A DNA stretch of 64,000 nucleotides. It comes from Silene conica. Taxonomy: Eukaryota > Streptophyta > Magnoliopsida > Caryophyllales > Caryophyllaceae. Under the pieces are notes generated by a model that did no database searches, was not told the DNA's origin, and saw only the letters and a program-made list of their open reading frames with translations. The stretch covers positions 26,789,501 through 26,853,500 of the forward strand of contig CM055315.2 in NCBI GenBank assembly GCA_029255685.2, read 5' to 3'. A program made the position numbers and the translations under genes. Shown in pieces: positions 1 through 11,522 of the stretch (the first letter of the stretch is position 1; each line of letters opens with the position of its first letter).

Positions 1-1965
1 CTATCTCCTTTAAGTGAACAAATTCGGTGAATTATCAATAATTTAGTTGACACGGTCGATAAAATCGATGAAATGCATGATATGAATGACGATTTGGCTA
101 TGCATGCAAACATTATAAGCATAAATAAAAGCATAAAAAAAAACTTAAAAAGTATAAATAAAACCCTAGTATGGCCTTTCCTAAAATAGAAAATTTAAAT
201 GTAAAATACAAATTCAGAAACCAACTCCTTTGGTCCCTTGAACTTCACACGGGGCACGCATCCCAAGGCAAACTCCGTCTTGGTCGGAACTCCTTTCCGA
301 AATGGCACCGTCTTCAAGGATCTCCGGAATTACAAATAATTACAAATTTTATATCTATTTTATACATTATAAAATAAAACAATAAAATAAAGTGATGCGA
401 GATCACATTAAATTACAACCGAATCGATAAACCCCTACATTACGGGAAATATCGATTAAAATCTAAGGCCATACTAAGTAAATTACATAATTCGAAATTA
501 CGTAAATAAAATTATGACATTCATAAACAATAATTAAATATGCAATGCTTATGTAAAATGCAAAACCTAAGCCAAATCGTCCTATTTAAACACATTTTAA
601 ATATCGTTATTCGTAATAACACGGTTTTATGGAATAACGTGATTTAAACAATTTTAAAATCACTCTATGAATCACTATTCACAATTTAGTTAAGTTTCCT
701 AACACACTTTAGCATTCAAAATTTAGTCTTACTCAAATTTCGAAAATTAACTTAACCTTTTATTTTAATATTGTTCGGTTTTAATCGGTTTTTAGGGAAA
801 TAACATTAAAATAATCAAACGAGTCATAAAAATTTCGAAAATTCAAAATTCAAAATTTTGAACATACTGAAAATTTTCTAAAATTTCAGATCCTTAAAAT
901 TTAAATATTTTCGAAACACACCATTTATTTCGTAAAATAGCCGTATAATATGCATAATAATTCAAAAAATTCAAAACTAGTTCAAAAATTATGCAATAAA
1001 ATACCAATATAATTTTTACATCTTCCTAGACACTCAAAGTGACTGAAAATGCAGAAAAATCAGACTGAAAATACTGTTTAAGGTCTGAAAAATAAAAATG
1101 ACTCTTACAATTCTCAATTTCAATTTTGACTTTTAAAATTAAAATTTAAAATTTCAGAAACTTTTGGCACTAAATAAAAATATGTTGATGATCATATCTA
1201 ATATGACTAATATGGGTGAATTTTTTGGACCATTTTAGCAACTTTTACTAATTTTAATAATATGTGTCACATATTACTCGATTTTACGGATTAAAATCAT
1301 TTCTCATGCAAAATTCGAAATAATTAGCTCAAAAATTACATGCATGCTAGAAATAATATATGTGACACTATATAAAATTTTTATGGTCAAATTCGAACTT
1401 AAACTATTTAAGCTAAAATATGTCACTAATATTACGATTTTTACGATAAAAATCAATATTCATGCAATATTAAAGAAAAAATTTCTGAAAAATTCATCAT
1501 ATATTTTATATATTGCATGTGACATCTACAAAAAAATTTATAGTTAAATTCTTAATATAACTATTTAACCCATATTTATCTCATTTTATGACTATTTAAC
1601 CTTTAAAAAAATCATAAACCATGCATAAAAACTCAATAATTTCGAAAATTATATATATTCATAATATGTTAAATGCATGTGAGAACATATTTAAAATTCT
1701 CCGCCAGAAATATTATTTAGCTATTTTTCTCATAATAAAACATTTTTAACCGATTTTAAGCATAAATTAAACAATTTAATTACAATGATGAACAATATTA
1801 TTCCATAAATCATCAAAATGACTTAAAGCTATTTTAAGACCAGAAAGTATACATGCATTAAGATTTTCGTGCATATCCTATATATACTAACCATTTTCGT
1901 TTTTAATTAAAATCGTATTTCCTCGCAAAACACATAAAAATCGAGTTGCATGCAAGCAACCTAAT
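1..1965 (-). other. Untranslated leader of the minus-strand Copia element
   Basis: No credible coding region. AT-rich leader between the primer binding site and an off-window gag. A stretch near 160-260 is conserved with the leader of the second copy of this family, including a pyrimidine-rich tract ending in AG just before a shared GAAAGGCCATACTAG block (read on the minus strand). That could be a splice acceptor; this is inference from two copies only. Confidence 0.6.
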
Positions 1966-1979
1966 GCTCTGATACCACT
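1966..1979 (-). other. Primer binding site (initiator tRNA-Met type)
   Basis: On the minus strand it reads TGGTATCAGAGC directly after the LTR, the complement expected for plant initiator methionine tRNA and shared with the other Copia and Tekay elements in this window. Confidence 0.85.
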
Positions 1980-3204
1980 TGAAGGAAAACGTGAGTCATA
2001 CTAATTATTTAAGTTATAATTAATCTCATATTAATTTATATTCAAGTTCTTATGCATGCAAAACTAAAGCGGAAATATAGAGAATCGTATTCTTACACAC
2101 GGTCCGAATATTGCTAGGACGATCCTCCAAAAGCAACCAAGTAAGCTTGCCTCCAATACGTGAACACCAAGACCTACCCTTAAATCGGACCAAAAACCGA
2201 ACCCGGATCTTGAGGACGGAATTAGGTTTTAAAACCGTGTACTAATACTATTATTAGTATATATTAGAAAATATTATATAAATAATATTTAAGAGGTTTT
2301 GAATTTTCTTACACTAGAAAATTAGCATTTGCATGAAGATTAGTTTTGATATGTGATCATATCACATATATATAAGGGAGTAGTGGTGAGAGTTGTGATC
2401 CGTGAGCATGTGCACTATGGGGAAGAGTTTTATCCCCTTTTCATACTTCACATGCATATTGTTAAGTGTTAGGTCATATCACAACTTAACCTAATTATTA
2501 CAATTATAAGATAAAAATATCATATATAATTTTACCTTATAATGTCAACTACACGGTACACAAATACACAAACGTAAAATGGACTTTCATTTTACGATTT
2601 ATAATTCGTACAATTTTACTAATTATGTAACATCTTATGTGACATAATAATTGTATTAATTTAAAACATATATTTAACACATAAATAATATTTCTAAATT
2701 AATTAAATCATATTTAACAAATTATTTAGTAATTCAAAATTACTGTCCCAAGATATGGTTATCGTAATAATCGTCGATACGATATATTAACAACGTTTGT
2801 TATCACCATGAACCATTCATTATACTAATTTCGCTATTTCTAAAATATCGATTAATATTTGATAATCGACACATTTCAATTTCAAATATAAATCTTACCT
2901 TAAGATTCAACCTCTGATTTCTCGATACGGTTTTAAGAATATCGATCAATTCGTATCATATACAATTAATCAATACATGTTTAAGGGGTTAGTCCTAAAG
3001 GTGTGACCTAAAGGGATCAACTGACCACCACCGTCATACGACAATAATGTCAAACTCTAGACAACCAATCATTACCGATTAATGTTGGTCAGTTGACTAT
3101 ATCAAATATCGGATCGTCCCTTGCATATTCTTTTCATAAGATTTATGACAATGATTTTTATCACTGTCGTGATCGCACTATTATTGAGGACACATTTCCC
3201 AACA
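1980..3204 (-). repeat. 5' LTR of the minus-strand Copia element
   Basis: About 1225 bp with TG...CA ends (minus-strand start TGTTGGG, end CTTCA). It is homologous to but clearly diverged from the 54934-56193 LTR. Both share the block around 3000-3100 with an 11-bp inverted repeat (TCAACTGACCA / TGGTCAGTTGA). Confidence 0.85.
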
Positions 3205-3209
3205 ATTAC

Positions 3210-5470
3210 AACCGGGTTTTAAAGTGCCATGTCGAAACACGACTAGGAAAGATATCATGATCAGATATGCAAGTGAAAAAAAGAATATGATTCAGCTAAT
3301 AGAGAAGACGAAGTCCAAAATTGCCTTGACAACGGATATGTGGACTTCAAGTAATCAAAGGAAAGGCTATATGGCGGTTACGACACACTTTATTGATAAT
3401 TCATGGAGGTAACAAAGTCGTATTCTTAGGTACCATACATTCGTTTTTTTAGCTCAGTTTATTATGTTATTGGTGTTGTGCATATAAATAGGTAGCTTTA
3501 CCATCTATTAGATAGGCAACCTGTTTGTTATGGCCTGTAACGAGCAGGTTTGGGATCATTCTTCTTATCCTTCCCATATGTACTTTACGAAAACTCTCCC
3601 GTTATTTTTTCTTGTGACTTGCTGCTTTCTTATTGCTTGTTTTTTATTCTATTTGTCGTAGGGATATAAATAGGCAGCCTGTTTGTTTGTTATTCTTTCT
3701 GCTTGTTTTTGCTTGTTTTTTATTCTCTTTCTCTAAAAGCATATAAATAGGCAGTCTGTTTGTTTGTTATAATTTCTGCTTGTTTTTGCTTGTTTTTTAT
3801 TCTATTTGTCGAAGGGATCTGACTCTTCTTTCTTGAGAAAGCTAAAGCTTCTTATGGCCTGTAACGAGCAGTGGTAGCGGAAACAAACTCACTGACTTAA
3901 GACCTTGTTATTGATTTTGCTTGTTTTCTGCTTGTTTTTTATGCTCTTAGGTATATCTACAAAATGCTAAAACCTTGTTTTTTTTTCCTAGATTTTCTTA
4001 TGTAGAGCCACCACATACAAAGGAGGTTTTAGTCGAGGCTTTGTGTTCGTGTATATACAACTGGAATCTTGATTGTCGCATCTCTTCGGTCACCTTGGAC
4101 AACTGCACGTACAACAAATGATGCTATGATTGATATTTTGCATATAAAGCTTCCTAAGAGTTCACAGATATTGAGTGGTAAGTTTCTGCATATGCGATGT
4201 TGTGCCCATATTTTAAATCTTATTGTCCAAGATGGTCTTAGCATTATTGGGGAGGGAATTGAAAGAGTAAGGCAAAGTGTTGTATTTTGGACAACATTTG
4301 TTTCAAGGGTGACAAAGTTTCACAGTGTAGCTAGGACTCATGCTAAAAATTGTTCAACTTGTGCTTGATTGTAAAACTCGTTGGAACTCAACTTAAGAAA
4401 TGCTTAAGGTTGAAATCAAGTACAAGAAAATATTTGATGTTTTATGTGGTCGAGGTGATGTTTATAAGTGTGCGCCACTCAAAGAAGATTGGGACAAAGC
4501 TGAAAAAATTTGTGACAAGTTAGAGTTGTTTAGTGATGCTACTCGTGAATATTCCGGCACAAAATATCCTACTGCCAAAATTTATTTTTCTAATATATGT
4601 GATATTAGATGTGCTTTGAATAATTGGGTTACATCATCCGATCCTTTGATAAAAGACATGGCGATCACGATGTTGGAAAAATATAACAAGTATTGGAGGG
4701 ATGTGAACTCTCTTTTAGCCGTGGCAGCCGTATTAGACCCCTAGGTATAAACTACCTCTTGTTCGCTACTATTACAAGCAGTTTTATGAGGCTGAGGATG
4801 TTGATTTTGAGATTGAGAAGGTTATAGACCTTTTGAGAGAGTTGGTGAGTGAATATTCTAGTAATGTTGGAAAAGGTAATTAAGGAAAAGAACATACCCA
4901 TTCTTCTGGGCTACCACCATTTGTTTCTAGTCTCGGAAAAAGGAAATTGAGTGGCTTTGCTAAATATTTGGAGGTTGAGGAAAATCAAGTGCAAGAAAAA
5001 TATGAGCTAGAAAAGTATTTAGAGTCTCCTAATTAATGTGCCTCTTTCGGGTGATTTTGATATTCTTATTTGGTGGAAAACTAATGGATCAATATTTCCC
5101 ATACTTCAAAACATAGCAAGGGACATTCTAAGTATTCCTGTTTCTAGTATTGCTTCTGAATCAGTGTTTAGTACAGGCGGACGTGTTTTAAGTGAACATC
5201 GTAGTCGTCTTATTCCGTCTACGGTAGAGGCTTAAATGTGTGCTCAAAACTGGATTTGGACCAATATTAATGGTAAAACATTTTCTTCTTTTACTACAAA
5301 CATTTTAATCTTCTTTTCTTTTACTTCTTATATTATGAAGTTGCTCTTGTAATCTCTTAATGTCATTTAAAGGCGGTGATGAATTCAAAGAAGTGGCATA
5401 TGATGAAATAGTTGATGAGCTTGAGGAGGAAGAATGCACCACGGAAGCTGAGGTGACTGAGTTGGACTAA
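3210..5470 (+). pseudogene. hAT (RICESLEEPER-like) transposase, broken
   Basis: Family features seen in order: a block at 3224-3410 containing ALTTDMWTSSNQRKGYM (catalytic-domain D region of plant hATs); 4069-4300 with TTNDAMI and HMRCCAHILNLIVQDGL (RNase H-like core and CAHxLNL motif); 4400-4744 (insertion domain, ends at LAVAAVLDP); 5038-5260 with WWKTNGSIFPIL and SSIASESVFSTGGR (C-terminal dimerisation domain); and an acidic last exon 5371-5470. Introns probably lie at about 3410-4030 and 5273-5370. Breaks: shifts in frame near 4090 and 4370, stops near 4744 and 5235, and separation from the N-terminal half by the LTR insertion. No functional protein can be made. Strong family assignment; exact exon ends are estimates. 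Confidence 0.85.
3478..3960 (+). repeat. Tandem repeats inside the hAT intron
   Basis: Two to three imperfect units of roughly 80 bp recur (ATATAAATAGGCAG followed by TGTTTGTTTGTTAT and GCTTGTTTTT tracts). ATGGCCTGTAACGAGCAG occurs at about 3529 and again near 3854. They fall between coding blocks, consistent with an expanded intron. Confidence 0.65.
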
Positions 5471-5709
5471 TGGAAGAAGGTCGATGGATTTGTACAAGAA
5501 ACTTATTATGATAAGTAATGTAGTATAATAAGTGTAAACTTTTGATAAATTTGTAATGTAGTATGATAAGTGTAAACTTTTGATAAATTTGTAATGTAGT
5601 CGGTAATGTAGTCTACCATGCCGCAATGCTCTGTTTATACGTTCAGTAGTATTTCTGGCTGTTGATCTGCTGCAATTTTTGGCCAACCATTATATTGGCA
5701 GTTTGGGCT

Positions 5710-5945
5710 TTGGCTACTGTGGGGCGGGTTTAGCGGGTACCCGGCGGGAACAGGCAGGTGGCGGGTGGGTTTGGGGGTTAGATGGGGCGGGGATGGTTCC
5801 CTACAGTTAGCCTGGCAGGCGGGTGATGGTGGGGGGTTTTACACCCGTCACGGGGGGTAGGGCGGGTATAGGGGTTAAAATTTGGTGATGGGTATGGGTA
5901 CGGGGAACCTACCCTCCGCCCCCGCCCCGCCCCAATGACATCCCT
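5710..5945. repeat. hAT terminal inverted repeat and GC-rich subterminal repeats
   Basis: Runs of GGGCGGG, GCGGGT and the complementary CCCGCCCC strings fill this segment and end at CATCCCTA (5938-5945). Clustered short subterminal motifs are transposase-binding sites in hAT elements such as Ac; that role here is inferred from the family. Confidence 0.7.
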
Positions 5946-6345
5946 AAACATATCGATCATATAACTCAATTACGTGGAGTTTAACATTTCCTAAGTTGAA
6001 CACTCTACCGGCACATAAATCTGATAGTGTTTCGTAGTCTATCACAGTTAGTATACGCTCAATATAGACAAGAAAATCACTATTTAACCTGCAGAACTCC
6101 CACATTTTCTCAGTTAGTGTTTCATCAGAAACAACCTCGTCGGTAACAGCCAAAGTGAATCCGGGGTGGGGGTTTCCGTCTAAGATGTTACAAAGGCTGT
6201 CAATTGGAGGATTTTCTACCAAGTCCCACACACTGGCACTTGGAATGACTAGTTCAAGGCGAGACACTAGCACTGGTAACTCCGTACCGATATGATCGAT
6301 CCTTAGCTGATAAGCTCTATTTTTTTGAGTGTTTGTGAGAACCAT
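5944..6345 (-). pseudogene. Unknown ORF (133 aa) truncated by the hAT end
   Basis: Open on the minus strand from an ATG at 6345. I do not recognise the protein: no signal peptide, membrane segment or catalytic motif; rich in Leu, Val and acidic residues. The stop codon TAG is the first three bases of the hAT terminus (TAGGGATG), so the natural C-terminus was cut off by that insertion. It lies downstream of the MULE-OTU transposase on the same strand, so it may be a further exon or a second ORF of that element, or an unrelated captured gene fragment. Confidence 0.45.
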
Positions 6346-6433
6346 CTTAATAGTTTTGAGTTTTAGTAGTGAATAAGGTGTTTTTCTTCGATTACGAGGA
6401 ACATAAAACGACTATTTACAAGAAGTTAGATGA

Positions 6434-6540
6434 TAACGGTAACATTTTGAAATTGAAACGGTAACATTTTGAAATTCAAACGGTAACATTTTAAATTACA
6501 ACGGTTACATTTCAATATTACAACCCTAAACATTTCAAAT
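6434..6540. repeat. 22-bp tandem repeat
   Basis: Four to five imperfect copies of AACGGTAACATTTTGAAATT(C/G)A, immediately upstream (minus strand) of the truncated 133-aa ORF. The later copies are more diverged. Confidence 0.75.
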
Positions 6541-6544
6541 CAAT

Positions 6545-9240
6545 CTCGAAATACATTATCAAAGCGAGGGAGGCTGTCTTCGGCGACTAACTCGAGGTGT
6601 TGTTCCCATTAACATATGCCATTTTTTCATGTTTGACTTGTACAAATCAGCATAGTGTGCTACCGCAGGGTCTCTTACCGATTCCCAACAAAGTTCGATC
6701 GATGCTTCGCTCGGTGGGACACTAGAATGCAATCTCATCTAATGGGAATGGTAGTTTAAGATCCACAAAACACCGTATGGCCTCGACTGTTTACCTGTGG
6801 GCCTTACGGATAAGTATGTATGACATTGCCAAAACGGCCTTCATTACTCTCTCACTGGCCGTCTAAACAGATTGTCCAGTTAAAAGAGGATGCAAAGATA
6901 GTCAAATATTCGGAGGACATCCAATGATTAATAGCACAACCTCCTGCCGGTAAACTCGATAGCTCTCAATGTATGCTGGTATCTGCTCAAACGCGGAGGT
7001 GTAACACAACACTCATCAAAAATTATCTTGTAGATATCGTATGCCAGAATCTCTCTAAGACATCACTCTCTCATGACTAAGTGGTCATCCTCCCGACCCC
7101 GGGCAGCATGCGATATTACCCGATAACCACAATGACCATCATCACCCACATCTACCCAACCATCAAAGAACTCTTATAATGCTTTGGGGCCCAAATCTTT
7201 TACTCCAACTGGACAAAGGTCCCCTAGTGTAGCCGGTCTCCAATGGTGCACCAGTAGGTCCATCAGCAAAATCACCCACCATACTTTCAACAGGTGTCGC
7301 CGCAGGGGTAGAAACTTTCTTGCCCTTCCTTCTTGCATGCTCAAATGCGGACTTGTTCCGAGTAGTAGAACCCCTCGATCTCCCTTTGGGGTTTTCTCGA
7401 ACATGAGGTGGACAAATATCCTCGTCTTCCAGATGGAGACCATCTCGCAATTTCTCAATGATTATCCATCTCTTTGTCGGGCCACTACCTCTAGCTTCCG
7501 CTATAAGCGCCTCCAACTCAATAGCATCGGTCTTTGGCATTTGTTCGGGAGTGTCGTACTCCAAATTCCTCCAAAACGAGTGCACGTCGTCAAGATGGAC
7601 CCTCATACCCTTTCTTTGCAACTGAATCAAAATGCAAGCACAAGGTAACTCATGAGTAACCCGTAGCACACATCCACAGTGTTCTTCCAGCCCGTTCCCC
7701 AGCTCAATCCCTCTCTCAATCTCAGCTTCCATGATCTTAATGGCTTTGGAAGACACATGTCATCGCAATAAGGAAAATACCCGATCCGCACTTACAGGCT
7801 TGCTCCTCGATACTTCTAACTCATTTTATAATATTCGAGTGTTGAGCTTCAAGCATCGAGTGAATATGAGCCCACATAGTATCAAGGTTTAAGTTATGAC
7901 TCTTCAACCAAGACTTCAAAAGGGAATGAGAGGACTCTACCCGGGAAGTGACCGTGTTACCGAGGTGGAAATACTGGTTTGTATACAAAGCAACAAACTT
8001 ATTCTTGTATTTACCCCATGTTCTGATGACATAACCAGCCAACACTCCCCAATTTTCACAAAAATAATCTCATGCACTGCCAAACTCAGCAACGGTGGAT
8101 GCATTGATCACGCATTACCAACCGCTTTCCTTACTGTGCATGATCATATCTTTGTACCAAACCAAATTCTTCGAATTTAGTGCTTCTTTCTCCACAGCAT
8201 GGTTCAAATGTCAACGACACAAAATGTGAGGAGTGTCCGAATAGAGGGACTCAATAGCGCCGATCAAACCCAACTCCCGATCAGTCACAAAGGCAGGCAT
8301 AGATGAACCCGTACAGCTAAGTAGCTCCTCTTATCTCCCCAACATCCACCCATAATCGGTTTCATTTTCTGATGGAAGGAACACAGTGGCAATTAAGAAG
8401 AATGAACCACAAGTGTTACGCCAACGACCTCAACAAGTGCAATCTTGTAAACGTTTGTCTTGTACGTCGAGTCGATAAGAGTCACATGTGGGTAAGCATG
8501 AAAGAGTTTGACGGCTTTTGGATGAGACATAAACACATAACTTAGCTCCTTTGAATCGGGATCTGATTTGTTCCACTCCACATAATTAGCAACAACTGTT
8601 ACAACCAACAATTGTTGAGCGGGATTCCGCATTCCTCTCATCTCACGTCGAACCTTGTTTGCCTCGCTATAAATTTGTCCGCTTGTAGGTTGGGGTTTAT
8701 CCGGGGTTCTTTGAAGAAGACCGTTTTTGATATCTCTCGGCGGAATCGATGCCCGGACTTGTTGCCTCACGAAATCTTTCTCTTCGGCATCCAAACCAGC
8801 AAAATGTCTATCCCCATCTTTGTAATTTGTTTCTTTGTGGTTGTGATATCCACTCTTCTCCGAAATCAGAATGTAGCAAACAATCAGCTGCTTCCCCTTT
8901 ATATCATCGACGTAGTCCTGCACGGCTCGAACCCTAAACAAACAATCGCACTTAGCTGTCCCTCTCTTACTAGGCTTCACGGGTTTCTCGGGATCGATCT
9001 TCTTTCTGGTTCGGCCGTACCTTGAACAACGAAAGTATGACCCGATCAACTCCGGTTGTCTACGATTTTTGGCCCCAATTTTGCTTTTACAAAGGCAAAA
9101 CCGTTATCAAATGCTATTTTCTGAGCCCAGTCATACGCCTCATCACGACTGTCAAAATATGTATCCGACTCAAATAGGCGGTTGTAATTAACATCATTTC
9201 CACCAAAATCCTCAAACGAATCATGTTAACACGCAAAATT
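6545..9240 (-). pseudogene. MULE transposase with C-terminal OTU-like domain, decayed
   Basis: Minus-strand reading, in order: N-terminal block 9235-9050 (ESDTYFDSRDEAYDWAQKIA type); Cys/Arg-rich block from 9049; transposase core with DSTYKTNVY near 8480-8445 (first catalytic Asp) and TDRELGLI near 8290 (second Asp region); VTSRVESSHS near 7930; SWIM zinc finger LRVTHELPCACIL near 7680-7630; then an OTU-protease-like segment with VDVGDDGHCGYR near 7160-7120 (Cys of the OTU motif) and a tail containing PPSEASIELCWES near 6720. Plant MULEs with OTU domains are known. Breaks: a frameshift near 9075, several stops between 8390 and 8050 (one inside the conserved CRxH region), and stops in the OTU part. 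Terminal inverted repeats were not identified. Confidence 0.8.
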
Positions 9241-9344
9241 AGTAATAATTAGATTATATAATATGACCAAAACCTAAATTTATGTTAAAAACTTAATAAA
9301 AAGACGGAAAATCAATTCAAAAGTCCGATCCACGAAAGGACTTG

Positions 9345-9650
9345 AAAAGTACACGTCCAAGCCACATGGGGACGTGAACAGTACACGTCCAAACCATGGA
9401 GGGACGTGTGGTTTACACGTCCTTGTCCACTCAGGATGTGCGATTTTCACGTCTAAACCAGTTTGGACGTGAAAAATTCACGTCTTGATCCAATATGAAC
9501 GTGTGGTTTACACGTCCTTGTCCATGAGGGACGTTAAAATTTCCGTCCTCACCAAGTAGGGACGTGTACTGTTCACGTCCCCCTCCATTGGGGACGTTGA
9601 ATCTACACGTCCTCACCAAGTAGGGATGTTGATTTTTCAAGTCTATATGT
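9345..9650. repeat. Array of nine ~32-bp palindromic units (CACGTCC...GGACGTG)
   Basis: Each unit begins CACGTCC (or a one-base variant), ends about 17 bases later with the inverse GGACGTG/GGACGTT, and is separated from the next by a 7-9 base AT-rich spacer. The unit length is not a multiple of three and the frame is interrupted, so it is not a protein repeat. ACGTG is the core of plant bZIP sites, but any binding role is unproven. Confidence 0.8.
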
Positions 9651-9944
9651 AAAATGTGTCTTGTAATGCAAAATTTCGATCCTAATTAAATGAAAACTAA
9701 TTAACATATTAACTAAATAGCTTAAATATGTAATTCAATAAATAATAATTCAAATTAAAATATATTTTTAGTAACTTGCCGATGAATCGTTGTTAGCGTT
9801 TGATGTTGATTGTTCGTTGTTTGACACTGAATCGTTGTTGTTGTTTAAACGTTGATACCGATTTTTTAAAATTGTTGTTTTTGTTTGGGAGAAAATGTTG
9901 TAGAGAGAGACAGAGGAAGGGTAGTGATGGTCTTTTTTTATAAA

Positions 9945-9949
9945 AAAAC
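9945..9949. other. Target-site duplication AAAAC, left copy (Sirevirus)
   Basis: AAAAC directly before the 5' LTR; the same five bases follow the 3' LTR at 21460-21464. Five-bp duplications are usual for Copia integrases. Confidence 0.85.
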
Positions 9950-11435
9950 CGTTGAACCGTATATTCAAATATATATATATATATATAGTATATATGTTTA
10001 TGTTTTGATAATGACAAGTCTAGCCATTTATATATATTATACTCGTACGTATAATCGTGTGCTAAGTGTACAAAATATTAGTAACAAGATCTAATCAATC
10101 AAGTATAAAAGATTCAAACATATTAGTCAATGAATTGGCTAAGTCGAAGATTGATAGAAGATCACAAGCGCGCCTAATGAACTAAAGTTATATTTATCAA
10201 CTATAGCTTTAGTACGAGATTGATTCAAGTTGTAGCCCGTAGCTATAACTCTATATTATGAAGAAATGATCGGAATATATGTGTTTGGATGAAACGTTTG
10301 TTTCCAAATAATATCGTGTACAATTAATGTTAATTGGTATTTTATTTTAAGTATAGAATTGTTAATCTTAATAGGATTATATAAAATATCTTTTGGTTAA
10401 AATAGGAATAAATAATTTTCTTATGAGATAATTATTTATTACTAAAATAAACTAAGGATTTTTATATGATCTTATTTGTCAAATAATATAATCGGATATA
10501 TTAGTTTGGTACGACTTTGGAAACGTGTATCATGTCACGATTCCATAATTCGTATGGAATTAAATTAAGTAAATATTATGTATTTATTTAATATCCTAAA
10601 CAAACTAAGATTATATTGTGATAATATATTTTATTATCTTTGACATAGTTTAGGAAGTTGTTTTAATAAGGATACTAGTTGTTTATTATATAAAGATCTT
10701 TCCTAAATATGAATTAGGAAATTGATTCCTTATATAATACTTGTAGTATATTATTAAATCTTTCCTAAATATATTAAGATTAGATTTAAGGTAGTATTAC
10801 TAAAAGACTAGTATTCTAGTTTAAGTAATATTCCTAAATCATCTAGGGTTTGAATTACCTAGATACATATTCTATATAAATAGACTACCTATGACACATT
10901 AGTGGACACGAAAGACATACACATACATATATTCACGAAAACCGAGAGACACCACCGATCATTGTTCTTCAAGATCCGAGCTTTAATTGTCATATTCATA
11001 TCAAGATTCAAGTGCTCAAGCATTGATCTTATTCATTCAAGATTGTGACATCAAGAAACATCGAAGACTTTATCTTATTAACGTAAGATAGATCGAGTAT
11101 TTAGCGGTACTCATTGTAAGGCAAATATTTAACGGTATTTGTCGTAGCTAGATATTTAACGGTATCTAGATAGAGCTGTGACTAACATCAAAGTCACACG
11201 AGTAGGGTTGATAAAATTGTAATCCAGGGTTGGTACTAATTTTATTAATCGAGAATAGTGGACGTAGGTCTCAAAGTGTGAGACTGAACCACTTCAAAAA
11301 TATCGTGTCTCTCCCTATTAATTGTTTTACTCGAAGATCATCATACAACCATACACACATCGAAGAAGATTTAAAAAAAGGCATACTCAATTCAACCCCC
11401 CCTTCTTGAGTATATTATATCAATAAGACTCTTCA
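9950..11435 (+). repeat. Sirevirus 5' LTR
   Basis: 1486 bp. The first base is C where the 3' LTR has T, so its terminal TG is mutated; it ends TTCA. Near the end, three direct copies of TATTTA(A/G)CGGTA lie at 11098, 11126 and 11153. The likely promoter is in the AT-rich 3' third (TATATAAATAG near 10872). Confidence 0.92.
10870..10884 (+). promoter_or_regulatory. Probable LTR TATA box
   Basis: TCTATATAAATAGAC near 10871-10885, in the LTR about 560 bp before its 3' end. The same bases occur in the 3' LTR. It is the best TATA match upstream of a transcribed-looking leader; no start-site data. Confidence 0.55.
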
Positions 11436-11437
11436 AT

Positions 11438-11450
11438 TGGTATCAGAGCC
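11438..11450 (+). other. Primer binding site, initiator tRNA-Met
   Basis: TGGTATCAGAGCC two bases after the 5' LTR, matching the 3' end of plant initiator tRNA-Met as expected for Copia elements. Confidence 0.9.
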
Positions 11451-11522
11451 TCGTGCTCTTGATCTTCTAGCCGCGTGAGTTTTGATCCTTCTATTGATTC
11501 TATATTATATACTCTTTCTTCA

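Larger units (their letters stand above)
1..3204 (-). mobile_element. Copia-type LTR retrotransposon, 5' part, cut by window edge
   Basis: Minus-strand LTR element. Its 5' LTR (1980-3204), primer binding site and about 2 kb of leader are present; gag and everything beyond lie left of the window. The LTR outer end reads TGTTGGGAAATGTG on the minus strand, the same start as the LTRs of the element at 54934-63278, and the leader near 160-330 aligns by eye with 57840-58010 on the other strand, so both belong to one family. The outer flank 3205-3209 (ATTAC) is the expected target duplication; its partner is outside the window. The element sits inside hAT transposase coding sequence. Confidence 0.85.
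3205..5945 (+). mobile_element. hAT transposon, right-hand part, split by the Copia insertion
   Basis: The right terminus reads TAGGGATGTCATTGGGG on the minus strand, a typical plant hAT end, preceded by about 230 bp of GC-rich subterminal repeats (5710-5940). The left part must lie beyond the Copia element, outside the window. Coding remains of an Ac/RICESLEEPER-type transposase run from the insertion point. No matching 8-bp duplication can be tested because the left end is not visible. Confidence 0.8.
9240..9949 (-). other. 5' region of the MULE, with possible first exon
   Basis: Contains the palindromic array at 9345-9650 and, at 9780-9900, a minus-strand open stretch rich in Asn and Ser that could be a first exon of the transposase, followed by a possible GT donor. 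The Sirevirus inserted at 9949/9950, so the rest of this 5' region continues at 21465. Exon assignment is tentative. Confidence 0.4.

Noticed and set aside
7174-7648. Overlapping ORFs on both strands (94 and 154 aa)
   Set aside because: Shadows of the MULE frame 7163-7756, which carries the SWIM finger.
9431-9640. 69-aa ORF with a repeating pattern
   Set aside because: It reads through the 32-bp palindromic array, whose unit is not a multiple of three; no protein periodicity is kept.
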